A DNA stretch of 64,000 nucleotides from Bordetella flabilis (GTDB taxonomy: Bacteria > Pseudomonadota > Gammaproteobacteria > Burkholderiales > Burkholderiaceae_B): assembly GCF_001676725.1 (NCBI RefSeq), contig NZ_CP016172.1:5332001-5396000 (forward strand), read 5' to 3'. Positions within the stretch are counted from its first letter, which is position 1; each line of letters opens with the position of its first letter. Positions 49,928 to 58,011 of the stretch are shown here, piece after piece. The position numbers and the translations under genes are program-made. The notes under the pieces were generated by a model that saw only the letters and a list, made by a program, of their open reading frames with translations, searched no databases and was not told the origin of the DNA.

Positions 49928-51004
49928 TCAGCCGGCCATACCGGCACAATCGTGGCCATCCGCGGGCGAATTCCCGCTGCCATGGGCGTCGTCCCGGCAG
50001 TCCTCGGCGTCCTCGACCTGCACCGTCACATGCGAAACGCCAAACCGGTCCGCCACGCGCTGGCGCACCGCGGCAATGATGTCGCGTGGCACCGCACCGG
50101 GCTCCCGTACCACGTGCAGGGTCAACATGTGGCGATCGGCGGTGATGGACCAGGCGTGCAGATGATGCACCCGCTGTATGCCGGCCACGTTCTGCTCCAG
50201 GTCGGCGCGCACTTCGTCCAGGTGCATGCCTGAAGGCGTACCCTCCAGCAGGATATGCGCCGACGATCGCACCAGGTGCCAGGCGCTCTTCAGGACGATG
50301 ACCGCGACAAGTATGGACAGGATGGGATCGATCGGCGTCCAGCCATTCCACAGGATGACGACCGCTGCCACGATGGCGGCGACGGAGCCGAGCAGATCGC
50401 CCAGGACGTGCAGCAGGGCGCTGCGCATATTCAGGTTGGCGTGACTGCCGCCATGCAGGATCAGGAAGGCGACGATATTGGCGAGCAGCCCGGCGACCGC
50501 GACCCCGAGCATGGTGCCCGCCATGACCTCGACTGGCTGCCAGAAACGCTGTACGGCCTCGATGGTGATCCAGATCGCGATGCCGAACAAGGCCAGGCCG
50601 TTGACGAACGCCGCGAGAATCTCCAGGCGCCGGTAGCCATACGACATGCGCGACGTCGCAGCCCGGCGGCCGATGCGCAGGGCAAGCCAACTGAAGCCCA
50701 GCGCCGCCGCGTCGCTGACCATATGGCCGGCATCGGCCAGGAGCGCCAGCGAACCCGATATCAGCCCGCCCACGATCTCCACCACCATGAAGAGGACGAT
50801 GATGACCAGGGCCCACATCAGCCGCCGCGAGTCGCCAGACGTGGCGCCATGGCTGTGGCCGCCGTGGCCCGGTCCGCCATGGTCGTGAGCGCCCTTGTCG
50901 TGCGCGCTATGGCTGCCCGCGCCCTGGTCGTGCCCGCCGTGGCCGTGGCTGTGGCCGGCGTGGCCGGCATCCGCCTGTTGCTGCACCTCACCTGCTCGTC
51001 CCAT
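49928..51004 (-). CDS. Cation diffusion facilitator, zinc/cobalt/cadmium exporter (CzcD/ZitB-like)
   Basis: A 358-residue inner-membrane antiporter. A histidine-rich N-terminus (about residues 10-55, repeated H-x-H and G-H runs) precedes six helices. The transport-site motif is LLADAGHMVSDAAALGFSWL (H-x-x-x-D in helix 2), and a second conserved acidic pair is in helix 5. The C-terminal cytoplasmic domain has HHLHAWSITADRHMLTLHVV, the usual CDF-type ferredoxin-like fold, and ends in a His/Asp/Gly-rich tail. ATG 51004 is chosen for its GGAG. No metal sensor gene is adjacent. Confidence 0.93.
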   Translation of the reverse strand: MGRAGEVQQQADAGHAGHSHGHGGHDQGAGSHSAHDKGAHDHGGPGHGGHSHGATSGDSRRLMWALVIIVLFMVVEIVGGLISGSLALLADAGHMVSDAAALGFSWLALRIGRRAATSRMSYGYRRLEILAAFVNGLALFGIAIWITIEAVQRFWQPVEVMAGTMLGVAVAGLLANIVAFLILHGGSHANLNMRSALLHVLGDLLGSVAAIVAAVVILWNGWTPIDPILSILVAVIVLKSAWHLVRSSAHILLEGTPSGMHLDEVRADLEQNVAGIQRVHHLHAWSITADRHMLTLHVVREPGAVPRDIIAAVRQRVADRFGVSHVTVQVEDAEDCRDDAHGSGNSPADGHDCAGMAG

Positions 51005-51261
51005 GGAATCTCCGATAACCACTGGATGCGCACGCGACACGGCATGCCGGGCGGCATGCCTGCGGTGGGCGGCGCTGAATATACCCCGTAAAGGCGACGC
51101 CCGATGAAGTCTGCGCGTCGCATCCCGTTCGTGGCCTGGATGCCCCGCCGACATGCGTGAATTCGTGGCGCGTCGGCTCGAGCCGCATTAGCCGTGATAC
51201 GACCCGTAATGTAAGTCACATGATTCAGGGACATAAATAAGCACGGTCCGAGCCCGGGCAG

Positions 51262-54078
51262 ATGAACGCAGCCATAAGGGGCGGTCACGCACCCCTGCGC
51301 CGTCGAGAACAGCCCCGATCGGCGCGCCCCTCCCGCGCTTGTCTTCCTCTGGGTCCTTTACGCCATATGCCACGCCTCGCTACCGCAGCTTCCCCGCTCC
51401 CTGCCGCCATCGACACCCGCACACCGGCCGGCGGCTATCGTGATCCAAGCCCTTTCCGGCAAGGGAGTTCGAACCTCCCCAAGCGGCCACAGCGCGTCGC
51501 TCCGCTGGCGCCCGGTTTCACCACGCCTGCTCTGAGGTCGACAGCCAGGCCGGCCGAATCCGCGACCAGGGCAGTCCGCGCCGACCGGCCTGCACACCTG
51601 GCCTCCACGCGCGGATGGGGGCCGGCAGCCTCCATGGCTCCCGGCCAGCGCCCAGGCGACTACCCTGCCGGCTACAACCCGTTCGGCGACGACGAAGACG
51701 ACTCCCCGCCCGTGGCGAACACGCCATCCGCCGCGGAACGCGACCGTGCGCCCCGCGGTCCAGCCATCGCCCGGGACGCCCGGCATGGCAGCTCCATCAC
51801 AGTGGGCGCGAGCCGGGACGACTATCCTGCGGAGTACAACCCTTTCGGCGACGACGATGATGACGCGCCCATGGGCAATGGCTCGTCCGGCGTGGACGCA
51901 GGCGCCTACCCGATGCGAACACATGGGTCCATGGCGCACCAGCGCGACCTCGCCACCGCAGGCGACGCCAATGCCAACGCCGACCCGGCGGTCACGGGCC
52001 GGACAGGGCGCAAGCCCATCCCGAAACCGCGATCGAGCATGCGCGTGGGCAGTGCCGATCGCAATGCCACTCGGAATGGCGGTGCCAATGCCAATGTCGG
52101 CACAACGGTCGCTGGTCCCGACACCCGCAACATTGCCGCCAGCATTGCGATCAACGACGCTGTCAACGACGCCATCGGGGGCCGTCCTGTGGATACGCCA
52201 GCCCACCTTGTCCAACCGCTCTATGCGTCCATACGAAGAACCTCCACCGACAGCGGATACCCGTCGGATCCCTCCTCGACCGACAGCGATCACGTGTACA
52301 GCGCTATCGACGAGCCGGCGTCCGCCCGCAGGCTTGGACGCGCGCCGCTCCCGCCCTTGCCTGCAACCGCCGCGATCGGCGCGACCGCCTGGATATCACC
52401 GCTTGACCGGCTGGATGTCGGCATTGCCCTGGCGGCGCTGGACAGCGCGCTCAGCGCCGCCGCACCCGTGGACTCGTCCGGCACGGCTGTGCGCGCCAAA
52501 CGCCACGGCCCCCCGCTCAAGACCCGCTGCGGAAGCTTCCATCGCGCGCTCATGCAAGTTCAACAGAAACACCCCGCATCGATAAAGCAGACCGCCAGGA
52601 TCGTGGTGGCCCTTGGCCGGCAGGCGACCGCGGAAGGGTACGCCGCGCTGCAGAACAACCTGATACGCGACACGCTGAAGCCGCGACTGCACGTCCATAC
52701 CCTGGACGAGCTCTGTGCGCTGGCCCGGCTTGCCGACCGGAACGACGGGACGCGCCAGGACCTTGCCCGGCAGATTGCCCAGGTATTGGGTACCGGCAAG
52801 CGCCGTACTGCGCCCAAGGCCCAGGCCGCGAAAGCGCAGCAGGACGTGGCGGAAGCCCTGCTGAACTTCGTTGGCGAGCTGGCCAGGGAACACGCCACCG
52901 CGAAGTCCTGGGATACCCAAATCGCGGCCCTTCTTGCGGCCGCCGGCAGAGGCGCGGCGACGGAAATCGATGCCGCGCTGCAGGATATGTGGAGCGGCGA
53001 CGAAGCGCTCGGCGACCCCGCCGAACCGCGGCAGAAACGCCTGATCGAGTACATCCGGCGCCTGCCTGCGGATCAACGGCAGGATTTGGCCGGGATGCTG
53101 AATGTGTCCATCGGGCCCGGCACGTCCCAACGCCAGGCCGCGGCCTTTGGCCAGCTGCCACACCACTTCGCAATGTACGAGCAGGTGCAGATGCGCCAGC
53201 TTCAGGCCGATGGCGTCCTGCGGCATCAAATGCGCAAATATCTGCAGGACCTGCGGGCGGCGTTAAGGGGCGCCACGGGCAACCATCCGCCGCAGGCGGA
53301 TGGGTCGGTAATTGTGCAAGCGAACCAGGCTTCCGACGCCCGCAATGAGTTTCCGCCGCGTATCCGGCGGCAACCGGGCCTGTGGACAAGGCTGCGTCGC
53401 GGACTGTCGGCTTTCTTTGCGCGCCGCGCCACCACCACCAATGCGCTGAGGACGCAGGTGCGGGCAACCGTGTCCGACATACTCAAGAATGGCAGTCTAA
53501 CCGGCGAGCAAAGCACTGAGCTTACCCAGGCAATTCGCAACGTGGTCGCCAAACGCGGCGAATCGAACGCCACCGACATGCTGCGCGACCACATCGGCGC
53601 ATACCTGGACAAGCTTGATCCCGCGCAGCTGTCCAGCCTCCGCAAGCACGTGGCCGAAGCACTGTCCAGTGCGCCGCTGAACCGCTTGTCCGGCACGCAT
53701 CCCCTGCGCCGTTTCCATGCCGGCCTGGCGCGCGCTCTGGATCAGGAGCCGGGTATACGGCATTGCGCAAACGCATTGGCGCTGCTCACGCCGGCGCTGC
53801 GACACCTCAAGCGACCGGACGCGATGCTCCCCGCCCTGGATGCGTTGGCGGATGCGCGCTTGCATCTGACGGCCGGCCAGAGCGAACTGGACCTGTATGA
53901 AGCCGCCCTGGCACGCCTGGATCCGTCCGTGCGCGCCAGCATCCGCAGGAATCTGAACGGGCGCAATGGCGTCATGCGGCACGCGGCCGCCATTCAGGCG
54001 AACAGCTTTTCCTCGGCTCCGTGGTCGCGCTATCGCAAGCACCAGCTCGACGTGCTGGCCCGGGTGGCGGCTGCCTGA
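51262..54078 (+). CDS. Large protein with eukaryotic-type linear motifs, candidate secreted effector
   Basis: A 938-residue protein that I do not recognise as a known family. Residues 1-380 are low-complexity and rich in Pro, Ser, Arg, Gly and Asp, with no membrane segment or Sec signal. They contain a near-duplicate acidic segment at 133-147 and 187-201, each D-Y-P-A-x-Y-N-P-F-G-D-D plus acids; PIPKPR at 252-257 (the P-x-P-x-P-R form); GYPSD at 330-336; LYASI around Tyr321; VYSAI around Tyr346; and APLPPLPA at 361-368. Residues about 390-938 are predicted all-helical and contain recurring L-[DP]-P/A-x-x-R-x-x-[LI]-x-x-x-[LV] elements (near 601, 785 and 886). The NPF, proline and tyrosine motifs are eukaryotic binding signals; a host-targeted effector is inferred. 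No secretion genes or chaperone are beside it. The 5' end has no obvious ribosome site; an in-frame ATG at 51367 is possible. LysR converges 28 bases downstream. Confidence 0.78.
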   Translation: MNAAIRGGHAPLRRREQPRSARPSRACLPLGPLRHMPRLATAASPLPAAIDTRTPAGGYRDPSPFRQGSSNLPKRPQRVAPLAPGFTTPALRSTARPAESATRAVRADRPAHLASTRGWGPAASMAPGQRPGDYPAGYNPFGDDEDDSPPVANTPSAAERDRAPRGPAIARDARHGSSITVGASRDDYPAEYNPFGDDDDDAPMGNGSSGVDAGAYPMRTHGSMAHQRDLATAGDANANADPAVTGRTGRKPIPKPRSSMRVGSADRNATRNGGANANVGTTVAGPDTRNIAASIAINDAVNDAIGGRPVDTPAHLVQPLYASIRRTSTDSGYPSDPSSTDSDHVYSAIDEPASARRLGRAPLPPLPATAAIGATAWISPLDRLDVGIALAALDSALSAAAPVDSSGTAVRAKRHGPPLKTRCGSFHRALMQVQQKHPASIKQTARIVVALGRQATAEGYAALQNNLIRDTLKPRLHVHTLDELCALARLADRNDGTRQDLARQIAQVLGTGKRRTAPKAQAAKAQQDVAEALLNFVGELAREHATAKSWDTQIAALLAAAGRGAATEIDAALQDMWSGDEALGDPAEPRQKRLIEYIRRLPADQRQDLAGMLNVSIGPGTSQRQAAAFGQLPHHFAMYEQVQMRQLQADGVLRHQMRKYLQDLRAALRGATGNHPPQADGSVIVQANQASDARNEFPPRIRRQPGLWTRLRRGLSAFFARRATTTNALRTQVRATVSDILKNGSLTGEQSTELTQAIRNVVAKRGESNATDMLRDHIGAYLDKLDPAQLSSLRKHVAEALSSAPLNRLSGTHPLRRFHAGLARALDQEPGIRHCANALALLTPALRHLKRPDAMLPALDALADARLHLTAGQSELDLYEAALARLDPSVRASIRRNLNGRNGVMRHAAAIQANSFSSAPWSRYRKHQLDVLARVAAA

Positions 54079-54082
54079 AGCG

Positions 54083-54107
54083 GCGCCATCCCGGTCGGGA
54101 TGGGCGC
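54083..54107. terminator. Hairpin between convergent genes
   Basis: GCGCCATCCC and GGGATGGGCGC pair around the loop GGTC with one bulged G. It occupies the 28-base gap between the effector-like gene and the LysR gene. There is no T-run, so it is a weak or factor-dependent terminator at best. Confidence 0.4.
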
Positions 54108-55030
54108 TACCAGACGCCCTTCCCGCCGGCGGCCGCGCGCAGCTTGGACTGAAAGGACGCCACCAGGAAGTCGACGAACACCCGCACCTTTGCGGACAAA
54201 TGGTGCCGCGTGGGAAAAACGGCATAGATATCCGCGGGCGGCAGCCGGTAATCTTCCAGGACAAGTTCCAGGCGCCCGCTGCGCAGGTAGCGGGCCAGAT
54301 CCCATTCGGCGCGCTGCAGGATACCCAGCCCGGCCAGCGCCCAGGTCAAGGTCACCTCGCCATCGTTGCTGCTGAGGCTGCCCTTGACCTTGACGGTCTG
54401 CATATCGCGTCCCTTCGCGAAGCGCCAGATGCCATATGCCGACTCGTTCTGGCGCAACACGATGCACTGGTGACGCAGCAGGTCGCGCGGGATCTCGGGA
54501 CGCCCGTGCGCCTTCAGGTATCCGGGAGACGCGCAGACCAGGCGCCGGTTCGGCGCGATCTTGCGTGCAATCAGCCGCGTGTCGGGCACTTCCCCAAAAC
54601 GCACACAGACATCGAACGCGTCCTCCAGGAAGCTGACCGGCGTATCGCTCAGATGCAGTTGCACTGCCGTTTCCGGATGCTTTTGTGAAAAGGCCGCAAC
54701 GACCGGCGCGATATACGTGCGCCCGAACCCGAGCGGCGCATTGACCTTCAACAAACCCTGTGGACGCGTGCGGCTGCTGGAAACCAGTTCGTCGAGTTCC
54801 TCGATTTCCCCCAGGATGCGCCGCGCGTGCTCCAGGTACAGCTCGCCCTCCGCCGTCAGGCTGATGCGCCGCGTCGTCCGATTCAGCAAGCGCACACCCA
54901 GCCGTGCTTCCATCTGCTGCAGACGCTTGCTGATCGCCGCGGTGGTCAGCCCCATCTCGCGTCCGGCGGCGGTCAGGCTGCCGGCCTTGACCAGCTCGAC
55001 CAGCAGCAGCAACTCGTTGGAATGGCCCAT
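54107..55030 (-). CDS. LysR-family transcriptional regulator
   Basis: A 307-residue regulator. The N-terminal winged helix begins ELLLLVELVKAGSLTAAGRE with TTAAISKRLQQMEARLGVRL, the standard LysR HTH. The C-terminal ligand-binding domain (about 90-300) follows. ATG 55030 gives the normal family length; the open frame extends 95 residues upstream without support. It is divergent from the tartrate dehydrogenase gene, so it probably controls that gene in response to its substrate. Confidence 0.92.
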   Translation of the reverse strand: MGHSNELLLLVELVKAGSLTAAGREMGLTTAAISKRLQQMEARLGVRLLNRTTRRISLTAEGELYLEHARRILGEIEELDELVSSSRTRPQGLLKVNAPLGFGRTYIAPVVAAFSQKHPETAVQLHLSDTPVSFLEDAFDVCVRFGEVPDTRLIARKIAPNRRLVCASPGYLKAHGRPEIPRDLLRHQCIVLRQNESAYGIWRFAKGRDMQTVKVKGSLSSNDGEVTLTWALAGLGILQRAEWDLARYLRSGRLELVLEDYRLPPADIYAVFPTRHHLSAKVRVFVDFLVASFQSKLRAAAGGKGVW

Positions 55031-55095
55031 TGTCAACCTGAGGGAAAAACCAGTTTGAATTATCGCGCGTTTGCGTGCCTGGCGCCGAAGCAATA

Positions 55096-55113
55096 TGGCG
55101 GCGGGGGCCGCCA
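55096..55113. promoter_or_regulatory. Palindrome in the LysR/ttuC divergent region
   Basis: TGGCGGC-GGGG-GCCGCCA is a perfect seven-base inverted repeat with a four-base centre. It lies 66 bases from the LysR start and 111 bases from the tartrate dehydrogenase start, and could be the regulator's site. Being GC-only, it could also be chance. Confidence 0.4.
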
Positions 55114-55223
55114 AGGCCGTCCGCACGCCGGCAGGCGTCGCGCCACACCAGGAAAGCGCCCGGCCGCGCAGGCGGCGCCGCCACGGCATCGTCGCGGCAT
55201 GGGGCGATATAAGAGGAATCGTC

Positions 55224-56288
55224 ATGCGTGAGTACCGAATCGCGGCCATACCCGGCGATGGGATCGGGCCGGAAGTCATCGCCGCGGGGCTGCGTGTCCT
55301 GGATCGGCTTGCCATCGTGGACGGCCGCTTCCGTCTGCAGGTCGAACACTTTCCATGGAGTTCGGCCTATTACCTGGAGCACGGCCACTACATTCCGGAG
55401 GACGGACTGGCGCGCTTGCGGCAATTCGATGCCATCTTCTTCGGTGCGGTCGGCGCACGCGAGGTGCCGGACCATGTTTCGCTCTGGGGCCTGCGACTGC
55501 CCATCGCGCAAGGGTTCGACCAGTATGCCAACGTCCGGCCGGCCCGCCTGTTGCCCGGGGTGGACAGTCCTCTTGCCGGCGGCAAGGATATCGACTGGGT
55601 CATCATCCGCGAAAATTCGGAAGGCGAATACGCCGGCAATGGCGGCCGCGCGCACCGCGGCCTGCCCATCGAAGTCGGCACGGAGACGGCGGTTTTCACG
55701 CGCGCTGGCGTGGAGCGTATCCATCGCTACGCGTTCAACCTGGCTCGCAACCGGCCACGACGCCACCTGACCCTGGTCACGAAGTCCAACGCACAGCGTT
55801 TCGGCATGGTGATGTGGGACGAGATTTTCTATGAGGTTGCCAAGGACTTTCCAGACGTCACCACCGACCGGGAACTGGTCGATGCGGTGACCACCCGCAT
55901 GGTGCTCAAGCCCGCCACGCTGGATGTGGTCGTGGCCACGAACCTGCACGCCGACATCCTGTCCGATCTTGCCGCGGCGCTTTCAGGCAGCCTGGGCATC
56001 GCACCCACCGCGAACCTCAATCCGGATCGCAGCTTTCCGTCGATGTTCGAACCCATCCACGGCTCGGCCTTCGATATCACGGGCAAAGGAATCGCCAATC
56101 CCATCGCCACGTTCTGGACCGCGGCGATGATGCTCGAACACCTGGGCGAGCACGCGGCGGCCCGGCAACTGATGGACGCCATCGAGCGCACCACGGCGGC
56201 GCGGGTGTTCACGCCCGACCTGGGCGGGACGGCGACGACGGACCAGGTCACGCAGGCCGTATGCGAGGCCCTGGCACCCGCACGCTGA
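55224..56288 (+). CDS. ttuC: Tartrate dehydrogenase/decarboxylase (isopropylmalate-dehydrogenase family)
   Basis: A 354-residue enzyme of the beta-hydroxyacid oxidative decarboxylase family. It starts YRIAAIPGDGIGPEVIAAGL, and has IFFGAVGAREVPDHVSLWGL, NVRPARLLPGVDSPLAG, RENSEGEYAGNGGR and the metal-binding aspartates near VATNLHADILSDLAAALSGS. The wording H-V-S-L-W-G-L-R-L-P-I is that of tartrate dehydrogenase (TtuC/YeaU) rather than LeuB. Manganese- and NAD-dependent oxidation of tartrate or malate is expected. AAGAGGAA precedes the ATG. A TTT-type receptor follows 54 bases on, consistent with tartrate or related acid use. Confidence 0.9.
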   Translation: MREYRIAAIPGDGIGPEVIAAGLRVLDRLAIVDGRFRLQVEHFPWSSAYYLEHGHYIPEDGLARLRQFDAIFFGAVGAREVPDHVSLWGLRLPIAQGFDQYANVRPARLLPGVDSPLAGGKDIDWVIIRENSEGEYAGNGGRAHRGLPIEVGTETAVFTRAGVERIHRYAFNLARNRPRRHLTLVTKSNAQRFGMVMWDEIFYEVAKDFPDVTTDRELVDAVTTRMVLKPATLDVVVATNLHADILSDLAAALSGSLGIAPTANLNPDRSFPSMFEPIHGSAFDITGKGIANPIATFWTAAMMLEHLGEHAAARQLMDAIERTTAARVFTPDLGGTATTDQVTQAVCEALAPAR

Positions 56289-56342
56289 CGCGCCGCCATA
56301 TCGCCATCCCACAACAAAGACAACACCCTGGAGGAGACCCCC

Positions 56343-57311
56343 ATGACTATCCGCCTGCGCGAGTACGCCGCGGCAGCGGCCCTGACCCTGGCCGCCACGG
56401 CCGCCGCGGCGCAATCCTATCCCAGCAAACCGATCCGGCTGGTCGTCCCGTTCCCGGCCGGCGGCACGACCGACCTCCTGGCCCGTACCGTAGGCCAGCG
56501 GCTGACCATGGCGTGGGGGCAGCCCGTGATCATCGAGAACCGCCCCGGGGCCGGCGCGACCATCGGCGCGGACTACGTGGCCAAAGCACACCCCGACGGC
56601 TACACACTGCTCATGGCCGCCGTCCATCACACCATTGCCGCCAACTACTACAAGACGCTGCCGTACGACTTGCGTAAGGACCTGGCTCCGGTATCCGTGG
56701 TGGCCATCGTTCCCAACGTGCTCGTCGTCCGTCCGGACCTGCCCGTATCCAACGTGCAGGAACTGGTTGCCTATGCCAAGGCGAATCCCGGCAAGCTCAC
56801 GTATGCGTCCAACGGCGCAGGCACGGCGCACAACCTGATTGGCGAGCAGTTCAAGACCATGACGGGCACGGACATCATGCACATTCCCTATAAAGGGAGC
56901 GCACCCGCCCTGACCGACCTAATGGGCGGGCGCGTGACCATGATGTTCGATACCGTGTCGTCCTGCCTGCCCTATGTCCAGGCCGGCAAGCTGAAGGCGC
57001 TGGCGGTGGCCACGTCGAGCCGTTCGAGCGTGCTCCCGGACGTCCCAACCCTTTCCGAGTCCGGCCTGCCGGGCTTCGACATCGCGTCATGGTTCGGCGT
57101 GATGGCGCCCGCGGGCACGCCGGCATCCATCATCGGACAATTGAGCGACGAGATCGCCCGAAGCCTGGCCGACCCGGCGGTGCGCAAGCAACTCCAACCC
57201 ATAGGTGCGGAGCCGGTCGGCAGCACGCCGCAGGCCATGCGGAAACGTATCGACGACGAGATCGGCCGCTATGGCCAGCTCATGAAGCAAGCGGGACTGA
57301 CGGAGCAGTAG
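56343..57311 (+). CDS. Tripartite tricarboxylate transporter receptor (Bug family)
   Basis: A 322-residue periplasmic binding protein. The signal peptide MTIRLREYAAAAALTLAATAA is followed by SYPSKPIRLVVPFPAGGTTD, which is the Bug-family hallmark. Ligand-binding loops include VIIENRPGAGATIGADYVAK and YKGSAPALTDLMGGRVTMMF. It captures carboxylates for TctAB-type permeases, which are not nearby; orphan Bug genes are common in Bordetella. Probably co-transcribed with the tartrate dehydrogenase gene. Confidence 0.93.
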   Translation: MTIRLREYAAAAALTLAATAAAAQSYPSKPIRLVVPFPAGGTTDLLARTVGQRLTMAWGQPVIIENRPGAGATIGADYVAKAHPDGYTLLMAAVHHTIAANYYKTLPYDLRKDLAPVSVVAIVPNVLVVRPDLPVSNVQELVAYAKANPGKLTYASNGAGTAHNLIGEQFKTMTGTDIMHIPYKGSAPALTDLMGGRVTMMFDTVSSCLPYVQAGKLKALAVATSSRSSVLPDVPTLSESGLPGFDIASWFGVMAPAGTPASIIGQLSDEIARSLADPAVRKQLQPIGAEPVGSTPQAMRKRIDDEIGRYGQLMKQAGLTEQ

Positions 57312-57363
57312 CCGAGGGTTTACCCGCACAACCTTTCCGGCTTCGCTCCCATTCCATGCGCTT

Positions 57364-57396
57364 GCCTGGGCCCATCGGCCATCGAAGGGCCCAGGC
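57364..57396. other. Strong hairpin after the Bug gene
   Basis: GCCTGGGCCC at 57364-57373 and GGGCCCAGGC at 57387-57396 are perfect 10-base complements around a 13-base loop. It begins 53 bases after the Bug stop. There is no T-run, so it is a likely transcript-end structure or factor-assisted terminator. Confidence 0.6.
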
Positions 57397-57531
57397 CCGG
57401 CGGGGTTCGACCCGTCTTGGCCCCATGAATGCCGCTGCGGGCACCCGGGGAGGGGAGCCCGCAGCCCCGCTCCCCCGGACGGCACGGCGCTTGCGTATTG
57501 CTGGGCTCGTTCAACCGGCAAGGAGAATCGC

Positions 57532-57888
57532 ATGAAATTCCGCAGCTTGACCCCCGCCCTCGCGCTCGCCGCACTATGCGCCACCGGTATCGCCAGCGCG
57601 CAGTCCACGGCCCCCACGACGCCCAGCACCACGCCGAACGACAGCACGGCCACCCCGCCGAACAACCGCAACGTCCCGCCGGGCACCGCTTCGCCGGCCC
57701 CCAACGCCACCACGACGCCCCAATCCAATACCGGCACGGGCACTACCACCCAGAAGAACGGCATGCACAAGAATGGCAGCATGAACAAAAGCCATTCCGG
57801 CAGCGGCTCCACCCATTCGTCGGGCAGCCGTTCCGGCAACACCGCCGAACCTTCCAAGTCCGTCCCGCAGACCGGCGCGGGCAAATAA
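57532..57888 (+). CDS. Small exported Thr/Ser/Asn/Pro-rich protein
   Basis: A 118-residue protein with a clean signal peptide (MKFRSLTPALALAALCATGI, then ASAQ) and AAGGAG correctly spaced before the ATG. The mature 94 residues are low-complexity and rich in Thr, Pro, Asn, Ser and Gly, with a Lys/His/Ser/Gly-rich later half (NGMHKNGSMNKSHSGSGSTH). There is no recognisable domain. It could be an exposed or wall-associated, disordered protein. Small proteins of this composition are common and poorly described in Bordetella relatives. Confidence 0.8.
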   Translation: MKFRSLTPALALAALCATGIASAQSTAPTTPSTTPNDSTATPPNNRNVPPGTASPAPNATTTPQSNTGTGTTTQKNGMHKNGSMNKSHSGSGSTHSSGSRSGNTAEPSKSVPQTGAGK

Positions 57889-57927
57889 GCCCGCCGCGAC
57901 GGCCCGGCCTACGCCGGCCGAGGACTC

Positions 57928-57963
57928 CACGCGGCCGCCCCATATGGGACGGCCGCGTGCTTT
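57928..57963 (+). terminator. Long palindromic stem after the small exported protein gene
   Basis: CACGCGGCCG and CGGCCGCGTG are perfect 10-base arms enclosing the palindrome CCCATATGGG with one C/A mismatch, giving a 32-base near-perfect hairpin. It is followed by GCTTT. It begins 40 bases past the stop of the small protein gene, as a terminator would. Confidence 0.7.
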
Positions 57964-58011
57964 CGCGGGTATCGGGTACGTACATATTTCAACGTGCATG
58001 GAGAAGCGACC

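Noticed and set aside
52219..52302. EPIYA motifs or a true ITAM in the effector-like protein
   Set aside because: Neither tyrosine has E-P-I-Y-A, and the 25-residue spacing exceeds the 6-12 residue ITAM linker; kept only as generic Y-x-x-I sites.
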